This document shows, in pieces, positions 25,713 to 35,329 of a DNA stretch of 63,742 nucleotides. The stretch is from WRIS01 sp964345475 (GTDB taxonomy: Bacteria > Actinomycetota > Coriobacteriia > Coriobacteriales > Eggerthellaceae). The stretch spans positions 1-63,742 of the forward strand of contig CAYFQW010000008.1 of NCBI GenBank assembly GCA_964345475.1, read 5' to 3'. Both the position numbers and the translations under genes were made by a program. The number at the start of each line of letters is the position of its first letter. Position 1 is the first letter of the stretch. The notes under the pieces are model-generated. The model was not told the DNA's origin and did not search any database. It saw only the letters and a program-made list of their open reading frames with translations.

Positions 25713-28160
25713 GTGAAGCAAGATAAGAAAAAAACGCAGGGCGGAGAAACGTCGAAAGAAGAGATTATCGGCGAGCCCCAGGATGTACTGGATCCGAAAA
25801 CTATACCTGATGATGTCAGGGTTGAACATCCCGAGATGCTCGGCCGCAGCCGCTCTCCTGAAAAGGCTTTTGCAGCAAACGAGGCTTCGAAGCCTTTATC
25901 CCCGACAGACGAGTCACCGGAAGCACGTTTTGAGGAGTTATTTTCTCAGGCAAAAGAATATCTCGATACAACAGATCTCATCATGCTCCAAAAGGCCTTT
26001 GAGTTTGGGATGCGGGCCCATGAAGGCCAGTGCCGTAAAACGGGTGAGCCTTATATCGTGCATCCTGTTGAGGTTGCCCTCATTCTAGTTGATTTAAAAA
26101 TGGATGCAGAGACGCTTTGCGCGGCACTTCTTCATGACACGGTGGAAGACTCAGGAGTCGCGACTGAAACACTTGAGACTGAATTTAATCTCCAGATAGC
26201 CCAATTGGTTGACGGAGTTACTAAAATTACGCGTATAGAAGTTGAAAGCCTCTCAGACAAGCAGGCTGAAACTATCCGTAAGATGTTCGTGGCCATGAGC
26301 AAAGATATACGTGTTATCGTTATCAAGCTTGCCGATCGTCTGCACAATATGCGCACGCTCGCTGCCCTGCGTGAGGACAGACGCATATTCAAAGCCCGCG
26401 AAACGCTTGAGATATACGCACCTATCGCACATCGTCTCGGGATAAGCTCTATTAAGTGGGAGCTTGAGGATCTGTCCTTTTACTATCTTGAGCCGAATAA
26501 GTTCAAGCAAGTGTCCCGTATGATTAGAGAAAGCCGCGCCGAGCGGGAGGGCTATCTCCAAGGCATTATCGATACCATTCATAAAGAGATGGATAAGCTT
26601 GGAATTCAGGCGCAAATAATGGGAAGGCCGAAGCACCTGTATTCGATCTATCAGAAAATGACCCAGAAAGGTAGAGGCTTTTCTGAAATATACGATCTTA
26701 TTGCGGTGCGTCTTATCGTCAAGTCAGTAAAAGACTGCTACTCAGCTCTTGGTGCGGTGCATGCTCTCTGGCATCCGATGCCCGGCCGCTTCAAAGACTA
26801 TATTGCAATGCCGAAATATAACATGTACCAAAGCTTACACACGACGGTTATTGGTCCTGCAGGGCGTCCTCTTGAGGTGCAGATACGTACAGAAGAAATG
26901 CATCGCATGAGCGAATACGGTGTGGCAGCCCATTGGCGGTACAAAGAAAAAGGCTCAAAAATCGACGGCATGGATCAGCAGATCGCATGGCTGCGTCAAA
27001 TGGTCGACTGGCAGGATGAAACAAAGGATTCTCGCGAGTTCTTAAAATCTCTCAAAGTCGATCTTGCCCCAAGCGAGGTCTTCGTCTTTACTCCAAAGGG
27101 AGAAGTACGAAGCTTGCGCGCAGGCTCGACACCAGTTGATTTTGCTTACGATATCCATACTGAGGTCGGCAATCGCTGTGTTGGAGCGAAGGTGAATGGG
27201 TCTATCGTTCCCCTTACCTATGAGCTTCAGCTTGGTGACCGTGTTGAAATTCTTACCCAAAAGAGCGCCACCCCTTCACGCGACTGGCTGAACTTTGTGA
27301 AAACACCGAGTGCACGATCGAAAATACGCACCTACTTTTCGAAAATTAGCAGAAGCGACGACCTGCAAAACGGGCGAGATAAGCTTACGAGGGAAATGCG
27401 CAAACACGGTCTGGGCATTTCCAATGCGCAGTCGACCCGGGCCGTCAAATCGGTGTCAGAAGCGATGGGGTATCGAGATCCTGATGATATGCTGGTCAAT
27501 ATAGGGACGGGTAAAGAAAGCCCCACTCACGTTTCCAATCGATTGCTTAAGATATTGGTCGATCGTGGAACGGAAGAGGCTGAAACACCCGGACTTGGAT
27601 CGTCTGCCGTCTCAACGGGTAAGCTGCCTCCTATGATTACGAGTGTCAAGAGGCCGAAGAAACATGAGACTGTTACGGCCCAAGGTGTGGTGGTGAAGGG
27701 GATAGATGATGTTTTAGTTCGTCTATCACGCTGCTGTAATCCTGTGCCGGGAGATGAAATTATCGGTTTCGTTACGCGGGGCCGCGGTGTTTCCATCCAT
27801 CGTGCAGACTGTCCCAACGCGATAGAGCTCATGCAGAGCCCCGAGCGCATTATTGCCGTTTCTTGGGAGAACGAGCCTTCTGCCGGCGCATCATATCAAG
27901 TTGAAGTATATGTTGAGGCAATTGACCGCCTTAATCTTTTACGTGATGTCACCTTGGTTCTTTCCGATGTGGGGGCAAACGTTGTCTCAGCTTCGGTTGC
28001 CGCACATAATGATGGCATGGTTGAAATGCGTTTCCTTTTTCAAGTTTCAGACATTTCGTCTATAGATAAAGTATTGACCAACATTAAAGGCGTAGATGGT
28101 GTGTTTGACGCGCATCGCATGATGCCGGGCAGAACGGCAAGAAAGAAGGGTAAAGAATGA
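25713..28160 (+). CDS. rel: Bifunctional (p)ppGpp synthetase/hydrolase
   Basis: An 815-residue RelA/SpoT-family protein. The GTG at 25713 is preferred, since aaagggggag lies at the right distance before it and overlaps an ATG at 25695. The HD hydrolase motif (LLHDTVED, about 139) is intact, as is the synthetase block (DLIAVRLIV and EVQIRTEEMHRMSEYG). TGS lies at about 400-465 (VFVFTPKGEVRSL), the zinc-finger domain at RLSRCCNPVPGD (about 670), and ACT at the C-terminus. It sets the level of the stringent alarmone. Its stop overlaps the next start by four bases (ATGA). Confidence 0.96.
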   Translation: MKQDKKKTQGGETSKEEIIGEPQDVLDPKTIPDDVRVEHPEMLGRSRSPEKAFAANEASKPLSPTDESPEARFEELFSQAKEYLDTTDLIMLQKAFEFGMRAHEGQCRKTGEPYIVHPVEVALILVDLKMDAETLCAALLHDTVEDSGVATETLETEFNLQIAQLVDGVTKITRIEVESLSDKQAETIRKMFVAMSKDIRVIVIKLADRLHNMRTLAALREDRRIFKARETLEIYAPIAHRLGISSIKWELEDLSFYYLEPNKFKQVSRMIRESRAEREGYLQGIIDTIHKEMDKLGIQAQIMGRPKHLYSIYQKMTQKGRGFSEIYDLIAVRLIVKSVKDCYSALGAVHALWHPMPGRFKDYIAMPKYNMYQSLHTTVIGPAGRPLEVQIRTEEMHRMSEYGVAAHWRYKEKGSKIDGMDQQIAWLRQMVDWQDETKDSREFLKSLKVDLAPSEVFVFTPKGEVRSLRAGSTPVDFAYDIHTEVGNRCVGAKVNGSIVPLTYELQLGDRVEILTQKSATPSRDWLNFVKTPSARSKIRTYFSKISRSDDLQNGRDKLTREMRKHGLGISNAQSTRAVKSVSEAMGYRDPDDMLVNIGTGKESPTHVSNRLLKILVDRGTEEAETPGLGSSAVSTGKLPPMITSVKRPKKHETVTAQGVVVKGIDDVLVRLSRCCNPVPGDEIIGFVTRGRGVSIHRADCPNAIELMQSPERIIAVSWENEPSAGASYQVEVYVEAIDRLNLLRDVTLVLSDVGANVVSASVAAHNDGMVEMRFLFQVSDISSIDKVLTNIKGVDGVFDAHRMMPGRTARKKGKE

Positions 28161-28825
28161 GCCAAGGTATCCGAACTCTGGAAGAAGCGTGCCTTGATAT
28201 CCAGTACCTGGTCATAGGTCTTCTGGAGAATAATGTATACATACTAGATGACGGAGCCGCTACCTTTGTGGTGGATCCAACGGCAGATGTTGACAGGATA
28301 CTCCAGGCTCTGGGCGACAGAAAGCTTGATGCAATTATACTTACCCACCACCACTTCGACCATATGGGGGCAGCTTACGATTTACGTGAGCGCACAGGGG
28401 CAAAGGTAATGGCGTCTGCGACAGATGCGCCCTATATCGAAGACGAGGATCTTGCTTCTCGGGATATGAGAAAAAAGAAAGTCTGTCCCGTTGATCAAAA
28501 GTTGCATGACGGGGATATCGTCCAGATCGGTAATATGGCATGGAAGGTGCTTGCAACACCTGGGCACACAAAGGGTAGTATCTGCTTGTTTATCGATCCC
28601 CGCTTCGGGACACACCCAGAAGGGAGGCCTGTGCTTATCTCAGGCGACACCTTGTTCTGTGGAACGATCGGCCGCACGGATTTTGAGGGTGGGAGCATGG
28701 CAGATATGCGAAAGTCTCTTAAAAAACTCGCTTTTCTTCCTGATGAAACCATCGTTCTAACAGGGCATAACGATTTGACGAGCATCGGCGATGAAAGGCA
28801 GAGAGTTTTTGCCCATTTCGCTTAG
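28157..28825 (+). CDS. Metallo-beta-lactamase-fold hydrolase (glyoxalase II-like)
   Basis: A 222-residue protein coupled to rel by an ATGA overlap. Metal motifs THHHFDHMG, TPGHTKGSICL, GDTLFCGTIGRTDF and TGHND are those of the hydroxyacylglutathione hydrolase-like branch. The GRTDFEGG block is typical of small YcbL/GloB-type enzymes, which hydrolyse thioesters. The position directly after rel recurs in many Gram-positive bacteria, with no proven link to the stringent response. Confidence 0.9.
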   Translation: MSQGIRTLEEACLDIQYLVIGLLENNVYILDDGAATFVVDPTADVDRILQALGDRKLDAIILTHHHFDHMGAAYDLRERTGAKVMASATDAPYIEDEDLASRDMRKKKVCPVDQKLHDGDIVQIGNMAWKVLATPGHTKGSICLFIDPRFGTHPEGRPVLISGDTLFCGTIGRTDFEGGSMADMRKSLKKLAFLPDETIVLTGHNDLTSIGDERQRVFAHFA

Positions 28826-28948
28826 GCGGTGTTCAGACCCTTTTACCCAAAAGACCCCCATTCAAGCAAGTGTCTCATGTATAGTGTATTTGCTTATCAT
28901 GGAAAGCCCATATTTCCTTAGAAATAAAGACGTACCAGGAGTAAAATT

Positions 28949-29035
28949 ATGTCTTGTACGTCAAAACAAAAATGTGTTCATCTGTCGAAAGGCTTAACGT
29001 GCTTATTGAATGGGGGATTTTCCTCGGCGAGTTGA
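28949..29035 (+). CDS. 28-residue leader ORF overlapping the Pit start
   Basis: ATG at 28949 lies seven bases after aggag (28937-28941), the only strong ribosome site in this stretch. The peptide (MSCTSKQKCVHLSKGLTC, then ten more residues) has three cysteines. It ends in TGA at 29033-29035, sharing bases with the ATG of pit in TGATG. This looks like a translated leader that couples ribosomes into pit. A chance ORF cannot be excluded at this length; alternative pit starts lie within it. Confidence 0.5.
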   Translation: MSCTSKQKCVHLSKGLTCLLNGGFSSAS

Positions 29036-30051
29036 TGGCAAATCCCATGTTATTAGCTGTTACCCTGCTTAACGTCGGTGTTATTGTAATCAATGGAGCA
29101 ACAGATGCTCCTAACGCTATCGCAACGGTAGTGGGCACCAGGTGTATGTCACCAAAAGTAGCTATTGTAATGGCGGCAATATGCAACTTTTTCGGGCTTC
29201 TTCTCATTACCATGGTTTCATCTGCTGTAGCGACTACCGTCTTTAAGATGGTTGATTTTGGAGGAGATTCCCACATAGCGCTCATCGCACTTATGGGTGC
29301 TATGGTGGCTATTATTGTATGGGGTGCTGCTGCTTGGCTTTTCGGTATCCCTACGAGCCAGAGCCACTCTTTGATAGCGGGGCTTACAGGCGCAGCTATC
29401 GCTGTACAGGGTGGTTTAGGCGGCATCAACTGGAGCGAGTGGGTCAAGGTTCTTTACGGAATTTTACTCTCTACCTTTTTGGGTTTTGGTTCGGGTTGGC
29501 TTACGTCAAAGATAGTCGTACGGCTTTTCCGAAATGCGGACAGGCGTAAAGCAGATCATTTCTTCAAATGGGCGCAGATTGTTGCCGGCGCCGGCGTAGC
29601 CTTTATGCACGGTGCACAAGACGGTCAGAAGTTTATGGGAATTTTTGTGCTCGCCATAGCCCTTTCTCTCGGGACAGGGCAAGACGTACCGATGGAGCTT
29701 CCCGTGTGGCTGCTCATTTTCAGTGCGCTCAATATGGGCCTCGGTACTGCTGTCGGCGGCAAGAAGATAATTAAAAGTGTCGGCATGGACATGGTCAAGC
29801 TTGAAAAACACCAAGGCTTTTCTGCAAGCTTTGCAGGAACAGCCTGTTTGGTCGTAGCAACCTTTGCAGGACTTCCTGTATCAACCACCCATACCAAGAC
29901 CACTGCAATCATGGGCGTTGGTGCTGCTAAGCGAAAAAGTGCAGTGAAGTGGAGCATAGTTGTTGATATGGTTAAAACCTGGGTATTGACGTTCCCAGGC
30001 TGCGGACTGCTTGGATATTTGAGCGCGAAGCTATTCTTTTTGATACTGTGA
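29035..30051 (+). CDS. pit: Low-affinity inorganic phosphate transporter (Pit family)
   Basis: A 338-residue membrane protein with the two PD001131-type repeats: NGATDAPNAIATVVGTR at the N-terminus and STTHTKTTAIMGVGA in the second half, with GIPTSQSHSLIAGLTGAA between. I choose the ATG at 29035, because it overlaps the stop of the leader ORF and gives the usual length before NGATD. A GTG at 28999, with aaagg before it, is the main alternative. Pit couples uptake of metal-phosphate to protons or sodium. A PhoU-like gene follows nine bases later, the standard pairing. Confidence 0.92.
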   Translation: MANPMLLAVTLLNVGVIVINGATDAPNAIATVVGTRCMSPKVAIVMAAICNFFGLLLITMVSSAVATTVFKMVDFGGDSHIALIALMGAMVAIIVWGAAAWLFGIPTSQSHSLIAGLTGAAIAVQGGLGGINWSEWVKVLYGILLSTFLGFGSGWLTSKIVVRLFRNADRRKADHFFKWAQIVAGAGVAFMHGAQDGQKFMGIFVLAIALSLGTGQDVPMELPVWLLIFSALNMGLGTAVGGKKIIKSVGMDMVKLEKHQGFSASFAGTACLVVATFAGLPVSTTHTKTTAIMGVGAAKRKSAVKWSIVVDMVKTWVLTFPGCGLLGYLSAKLFFLIL

Positions 30052-30060
30052 GGGAGAAAC

Positions 30061-30693
30061 ATGAGTAGAAAATCAAGGAAGTTTGACTATTTCGACGCTT
30101 TTGAGCGCCAGGCAAGTTTTGCAGTTGAGGAAGCCAAGCTGCTCATCAATACGATAGAGACCTTCAGTGCAGACATGGACATTGAGGCCGTCCTCGATGA
30201 AGCGCATCGAATAGAGCATGAAGGCGATGTAATATGTCATGACAGCTACACCGCTATTGCTACTGACTTTATTACGCCCATCGAGAGGGAAGACATCATA
30301 GAGATGGCGCAATCTCTTGATGATATTCTCGATTATATTGAGGATGTTGTTCAGCAATTCTATATGTTCGATATCAAAGAGATGCACAAAGACGCACTTG
30401 GGTTCGCTAAGATTATAAAGAAAAGCTGCTATGCCATACATGATGCTATGGATGACTTCCGAAACTTTAAAACTTCTAAAAACTTCAAGCAGAGGCTCAT
30501 CGAAATAAACTCGCTGGAAGAAGAAGCTGACGTTCTATATATCGAAATAATCCGTAAGCTGCATCAAGAAGACAAGGACAAGCCGCTCTACGTTTATGTA
30601 TGGTCGCAGATATTTGCCCGTATGGAGCGCTGTACGGATGCCTGTGAACATACGGCAGACATCATGCGTACGATAATGTTGAAAAACGCTTAG
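30061..30693 (+). CDS. PhoU-like (DUF47) phosphate transport regulator
   Basis: A 210-residue all-helical protein with gagggagaaac before ATG. RKFDYFDAFERQASFAVEEAK and the repeated E/D-rich helix motifs (DEAHRIEHEGDVICHD, NSLEEEADVLY) are DUF47 features, which provide metal-binding bundles related to PhoU. It follows pit by nine bases; such proteins are thought to control Pit transporters. No clear terminator follows. Confidence 0.9.
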   Translation: MSRKSRKFDYFDAFERQASFAVEEAKLLINTIETFSADMDIEAVLDEAHRIEHEGDVICHDSYTAIATDFITPIEREDIIEMAQSLDDILDYIEDVVQQFYMFDIKEMHKDALGFAKIIKKSCYAIHDAMDDFRNFKTSKNFKQRLIEINSLEEEADVLYIEIIRKLHQEDKDKPLYVYVWSQIFARMERCTDACEHTADIMRTIMLKNA

Positions 30694-30783
30694 GTTTTGG
30701 ACAGAACGCCGCTCGAAAAAGTGATGTAGACGAAACACTGTTTCTTGTATAAACGGCATTCAGCATGACGTGAGACCGATTCT

Positions 30784-31743
30784 TTAAGACTCCTCAACAG
30801 TAAGGACGGCCACCGTCGATCTTCCCGAAAAATCAAGGTCTTTCGTTATCTCCCGAGCTTTTTCGAGGCCAAAGCTATCTCGGTCGATTTCTGACAAGGC
30901 CTCGCTGGATAAGGAAAGTGAATCCTCATAGATATTCCAAAAGCTGCGGCTGTCGTATAGTCCTGTAAAAGGATTTTGCCAGACCTTATGAGCCCTATTT
31001 TCAAATACGCTCTCATTGAGCTCCATGGGACGAGGACTCATTGCGCGAATAAAAGAATGACGTCTAAAGCCAGTCTCAACAACGCCGAGCACTGAGCGCT
31101 TGACGCCTGAGGGAGAATGAAAGAGTCGCGCGGCCCTTCTGTAAGATTTCGTAGAGGACTTGAATAAGCGGTCGGGGACAGCAGCGCCGTAGGTAAGCAT
31201 AGCTGCATACTGGTACATTTTGGAGATAGTATCAAGTGCAGATTCTTGAGAGCGCAGAATCTGGCGCGATGGATCGAAGTTTGCCACTGTTGTCTCATAC
31301 TTCTTAAATAGCACCATCTCGTCAAGCTCACTTTCAATAAGCGCATGGACTTCGTGCTTGTCCTGGGAATCGAGCCCTTCGACCCCTGCCTCGCAGATAG
31401 TATACTCATGGGAATACACAAGGGGATGCATATGTGAATCGAGGATATAATGACAAACAAAACCAAATACGTAGGCCCTTCCCAAAGACCGCTCTTCGGG
31501 GCGAAGGATATCTAAAGATTGCTTGAAGGCGAGAAGGAGCTTAGTAGGCTCTTCCTTATGCATCGTGGACCCCAGCCGGGTATATGCGCTGAGACGCGGG
31601 TCTAGAACGCTAAAAAACAAAGGGTCAGGCCCTTGGTTTCCCAAAAGAAAGGCCTCGTATTCTTTATGGCTCGTGCCGATGTCTTTGTAGTGGGACGCAT
31701 AGATATCCTGCCCGAAGGTATCGTGGGTAATAAGCGACGGCAT
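30784..31743 (-). CDS. Zinc-dependent phospholipase C-like protein
   Basis: A 319-residue protein. The start at MPSLITHDTFGQ is chosen because ataggaa is six to seven bases before it. The N-terminal THDTFGQD, GNQGPDPLFF, FGFVCHYILDSHMHPLVY and HEVHALIESELDE place the histidines and aspartates seen in the zinc-dependent phospholipase C family. No signal peptide is visible, so it may be cytoplasmic and act on an unknown substrate. The C-terminal half, from about 190, has no recognised domain. It is transcribed towards the pit genes. Confidence 0.82.
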   Translation of the reverse strand: MPSLITHDTFGQDIYASHYKDIGTSHKEYEAFLLGNQGPDPLFFSVLDPRLSAYTRLGSTMHKEEPTKLLLAFKQSLDILRPEERSLGRAYVFGFVCHYILDSHMHPLVYSHEYTICEAGVEGLDSQDKHEVHALIESELDEMVLFKKYETTVANFDPSRQILRSQESALDTISKMYQYAAMLTYGAAVPDRLFKSSTKSYRRAARLFHSPSGVKRSVLGVVETGFRRHSFIRAMSPRPMELNESVFENRAHKVWQNPFTGLYDSRSFWNIYEDSLSLSSEALSEIDRDSFGLEKAREITKDLDFSGRSTVAVLTVEES

Positions 31744-31997
31744 ACTTGTTCCTATCTGTCCAGGTCCTGCGAGGTGCATCTCTAGAGATAAACATAAACC
31801 ATATTTCTTGGCAGGTCACGCTCCTTCGTAACTCGCATACAAATTTTCTGCAGAATAGAGAATGCGAAAGGAGGGAATCGCAGGCTATAGGCTTCTCGTA
31901 TAGTTTTTATACACGATGCAGATGCGGATAAGCGGCAGGCAGCAATAGTTTGGTATAGTGGTTTTCGTTGACATATATGCAGAACAGAAAGAATACC

Positions 31998-33278
31998 ATG
32001 TCGCTTATAGTAGCAAAATTTGGAGGAACTTCGGTAGCTTCGCCCGCGCGCATTAAAATGGTTGCCCGCCGTCTTGCAAGCATGAAGGATGAAGGGCATG
32101 AGGTGGTTGCCGTCGTTTCTGCCATGGGGGATACAACGGATGAGCTTCTTAAACTGGCACGGGCAATTAACCCGCGGCCTCCCGATAGAGAAATGGATAG
32201 GCTCCTGTCTACCGGCGAGCAGATTAGTATGACCCTTTTGGCAATGGCCCTTGATGCGTTCGGTTATAAGGCTATGAGCTTTACAGGACGCCAAGCAGGA
32301 ATAGTGACCGACGATATCCATTCGCGAGCAAAAATTACTAAGGTAAACGCAGAGCGTATCCGTGAAGCGCTCGGGAATGGCTACATTCCTGTCGTAGCAG
32401 GTTTTCAGGGCATTGACGCCAATGGTGATATGACGACCCTCGGGCGGGGAGGCTCTGACACCACGGCTATTGCGGTGGCCTGGGGAATACATGCCGATGT
32501 ATGCGAAATTTACTCGGATGTCGACGGGGTATATACGGCTGACCCGCGTGTAGTTCCGTATGCCCGAAAGCTTGATACTATCAACTATGAAGATATGCTC
32601 GAGCTCTCCAGTGTTGGAACGGGTGTTCTGCAGATGAGGGCGATTGAGTTTGCCCGTAAATATGGTGTCGTTGTTCATGTCCGCTCGGCGTTTTCGAACG
32701 CACAGGGTACCTATATCAAGGAGGAGGGTCCTTCTATGGAAGAAGCAGTTATAACTGGTATTGCGTTTGATACCTCTGAGGTGAAGCTGACGATACGAGG
32801 GGTTCCTGATACTACGGGTATCGCCGCCACGGTCTTTTCGGCTTTGGCTGAAAATATGGTTAATACCGATATGATTATTCAAAATGTTTCCGAGGCGGGT
32901 CTCACGGACATAAGTTTCACCTGCCCTGATGCAGATCTAGCTCGAGCCTGCGAAACCATAGAAGAGATCTTGCCAAAAATAGGTGCTCGTTATTACGAGA
33001 TTGACGAAGACGTTGTCAAAGTGAGCATTGTAGGCACAGGCATGAAGTCGAGTCCTGGCGTTGCGGCGAAGGCTTTCGGCGCCCTAGGCGAGCATAAGAT
33101 AAACATCCTTGCCATATCGACCTCCCCAATCCGTCTATCGATGATGGTGAACGAGGCGCAGACAAGCGAAGCCACTCGCTGCCTGCACACAGCCTTTGGC
33201 CTTGACGCAGACAATGTGTTTGAAGAAACCCAGTTATCTGCTGAAGAGATGGCTGCTAAGATGAAAAAAGGAAGATAA
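31998..33278 (+). CDS. lysC: Aspartokinase
   Basis: A 426-residue protein starting at MSLIVAKFGGTS, the classical N-terminus (VAKFGGTSV). Kinase motifs include VVSAMGDTTDEL, STGEQIS, GFQGIDANGDMTTLGRGGSDTTA and SDVDGVYTADP. Two ACT domains occupy about 265-420, giving the feedback-regulated class. The product, aspartyl phosphate, enters lysine, threonine, methionine and diaminopimelate synthesis. The gene is followed by asd 50 bases later. The ribosome site is weak (agaaaga). Confidence 0.96.
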   Translation: MSLIVAKFGGTSVASPARIKMVARRLASMKDEGHEVVAVVSAMGDTTDELLKLARAINPRPPDREMDRLLSTGEQISMTLLAMALDAFGYKAMSFTGRQAGIVTDDIHSRAKITKVNAERIREALGNGYIPVVAGFQGIDANGDMTTLGRGGSDTTAIAVAWGIHADVCEIYSDVDGVYTADPRVVPYARKLDTINYEDMLELSSVGTGVLQMRAIEFARKYGVVVHVRSAFSNAQGTYIKEEGPSMEEAVITGIAFDTSEVKLTIRGVPDTTGIAATVFSALAENMVNTDMIIQNVSEAGLTDISFTCPDADLARACETIEEILPKIGARYYEIDEDVVKVSIVGTGMKSSPGVAAKAFGALGEHKINILAISTSPIRLSMMVNEAQTSEATRCLHTAFGLDADNVFEETQLSAEEMAAKMKKGR

Positions 33279-33328
33279 GCATAGCTGCGGTGAAGCATGC
33301 CCCTGAGTATAGCTAAGGAGTGTTTTTC

Positions 33329-34369
33329 ATGACCTGGAACAAAAAAGTACCTGCACATCCTGTTGTTGCTGTGGCTGGAGCTACGGGCGCGGTGGGAAAA
33401 GAAATTTTACAAGTGCTTCACGACCTTGATTTCCCAGCTGCCAACTTGAAGCTTTTAGCATCAGCGCGGTCGGCAGGAACAGCCATTGCCTTTGAAGGTT
33501 GTGGAGACGTACCTGCTGGAGACCTTGTGATAGAGGAGATGACCCCACAGGCTTTTGAGGGTGTTGATATAGCCCTTTTCTCCTGCGGCTCAGATCTTTC
33601 CCGAGAACTGCGTGCGAGCCTTGCTGAAACTGGCACCATCATGATAGATAATTCAAGCGCATTTCGTATGGATGAAGACGTTCCTTTAATAGTTCCTGAG
33701 GTGAACCCCGACGATATTTCATGGCATGCAGGAGTGATAGCCAATCCTAACTGCTCAACTATTCAGATGGTAGTTGCACTAAAGCCCCTGTATGATATTT
33801 CCCCCATTAAACGTGTTGTTGTTTCCACCTACCAAGCGGCGAGTGGCGGCGGTCTGCCTGCAATGGAAGAGCTTGTTACTCAGACAAAGCAATATCTGAA
33901 CGATGAAGAGGTGACAGTCGATAGGTTTGCGCATCGACTGGCCTTCAACTGTATTCCCCACATTGATGTATTTCTCGACGACGCATCAACGAAGGAAGAA
34001 TGGAAGATGCTTTCTGAAACAAAGAAGATCCTCGGAGACGAGAATCTGGCGGTTTCAGCAACTTGTGTGAGGGTCCCTGTCATTCGATGCCATGCTGAGT
34101 CAATAAACGTGGAGTTCGCAGAAGATGTTAGCATCGAGGCGGCTCGTGCTGCTTTTGAAAAGGCGGCCGGTATTACCTTGATGGACAATCCTGAAGAAAA
34201 TGAATATCCCATGCCAGGATTCCTTGAGGGTACCGATGGCGTGTATGTAGGACGCTTACGAAAAGACGCTGGTTTGGATAAGGGTATTGCCTTTTGGTGC
34301 GTAGCCGATCAAATTCGCAAGGGTGCTGCCCTTAACACTGTGCAAATTGCACAACTGCTTTTGCCGTAA
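33329..34369 (+). CDS. asd: Aspartate-semialdehyde dehydrogenase
   Basis: A 346-residue protein with taaggag eight bases before MTWNKK. The NADP site is VAGATGAVGKEI, the catalytic cysteine lies in IANPNCSTIQM, and the histidine in RVPVIRCHAESI. It reduces aspartyl phosphate from the preceding gene. The length is normal for the family. A terminator-like stem follows at 34454-34487. Confidence 0.96.
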   Translation: MTWNKKVPAHPVVAVAGATGAVGKEILQVLHDLDFPAANLKLLASARSAGTAIAFEGCGDVPAGDLVIEEMTPQAFEGVDIALFSCGSDLSRELRASLAETGTIMIDNSSAFRMDEDVPLIVPEVNPDDISWHAGVIANPNCSTIQMVVALKPLYDISPIKRVVVSTYQAASGGGLPAMEELVTQTKQYLNDEEVTVDRFAHRLAFNCIPHIDVFLDDASTKEEWKMLSETKKILGDENLAVSATCVRVPVIRCHAESINVEFAEDVSIEAARAAFEKAAGITLMDNPEENEYPMPGFLEGTDGVYVGRLRKDAGLDKGIAFWCVADQIRKGAALNTVQIAQLLLP

Positions 34370-34453
34370 AGAAGGCTTCTAAAGAAATAGACCATACGTC
34401 GCCTGTCTTGGAAAACAAGGGCCGAGCGGCAAAGACTAGAAGCACATGGTATT

Positions 34454-34487
34454 GCAGCCTGCATGGGTATTGAGCTATGCAGGCTGC
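34454..34487. terminator. Hairpin after asd, terminator-like
   Basis: An 11-bp perfect stem (gcagcctgcat, 34454-34464 with 34477-34487) and a 12-base loop, without a T tail. It lies 84 bases after asd and 110 before tlyA, so it could end the lysC-asd transcript or only stabilise its end. Confidence 0.5.
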
Positions 34488-34597
34488 GTAGATCGTAGGT
34501 CGCTTTCAGGCAGAACTGGTATTGGGTCCATGGTACGGGCTGTCGCAGTCTCGAGTCATATCGCGGGCCGTATAGATCCTGAGGTACAATAGGGGAC

Positions 34598-35329
34598 ATG
34601 AAGAAAATTCGCTTAGACACTCTCTTGGTCGAGAAGGACTTGTATCCTGATTGCGATGCAGCGCTTCGTGGTGTGCTTGCTCGCGAAGTAAAAGTTGATG
34701 ATGTGTATGCGCAAAGTGCAGCACTTATGGTGGACCCTCTCGCCAAGCTGTGCGTGAAAAAGAAACATCCCTACGTGTCCCGAGGGGGTTTAAAGCTGGC
34801 CTATGCCCTTGAGGCTTTCGATCAAGAGGTAAAGGGTCTGCGATGCCTTGATATTGGCTCGTCAACAGGTGGTTTTACCGATTGTCTTTTGCAAAAAGGA
34901 GCTCTTGAAGTTACCTGTCTTGATGTGAACTATGGTCAGCTGGCTTGGAAAATACGACAAGATGAGAGGGTGAGGGTTTTTGAGCGCACAAATATCAGGT
35001 ATGCCGATCCGCTCGAAATCGGCGCCCCCTTCGACTTGCTCGTAGCAGACCTAAGCTTCATTAGCCTCAGCCGCCTCGTGCCCGTCTTTGTTTCTTATAT
35101 GGAAGCAGGCTCAGTATGTATTGGTCTTATAAAACCCCAGTTTGAATCGCAGGTTGGCGAGGCAGCGGGAGGAGTTGTTCGTGACGAGGCAGTCAGGCAG
35201 CGTGTTGTCGCTGAGGTTGGTCAGGCCTTCGAGGAAGAAGGGCTCGTGGTGACGGGGGTTGTTGAGTCACCCATCAAGGGTCCCGCTGGCAATGTAGAAT
35301 ACCTGGTACGAGCCGTGGTTATATCCTAG
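34598..35329 (+). CDS. tlyA: TlyA family rRNA 2'-O-methyltransferase
   Basis: A 243-residue protein after gtacaataggggac. An S4 RNA-binding domain opens it (RLDTLLVEKDLYPD, then VSRGGLKLAYAL), followed by an FtsJ-like SAM domain with CLDIGSSTGGFTDCLL, DVNYGQLAW and LVADLSFISL. Family members methylate cytidines of 16S and 23S rRNA; the older name hemolysin comes from the same group. Its stop shares the CTAG of the convergent UPF0210 gene. Confidence 0.92.
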   Translation: MKKIRLDTLLVEKDLYPDCDAALRGVLAREVKVDDVYAQSAALMVDPLAKLCVKKKHPYVSRGGLKLAYALEAFDQEVKGLRCLDIGSSTGGFTDCLLQKGALEVTCLDVNYGQLAWKIRQDERVRVFERTNIRYADPLEIGAPFDLLVADLSFISLSRLVPVFVSYMEAGSVCIGLIKPQFESQVGEAAGGVVRDEAVRQRVVAEVGQAFEEEGLVVTGVVESPIKGPAGNVEYLVRAVVIS

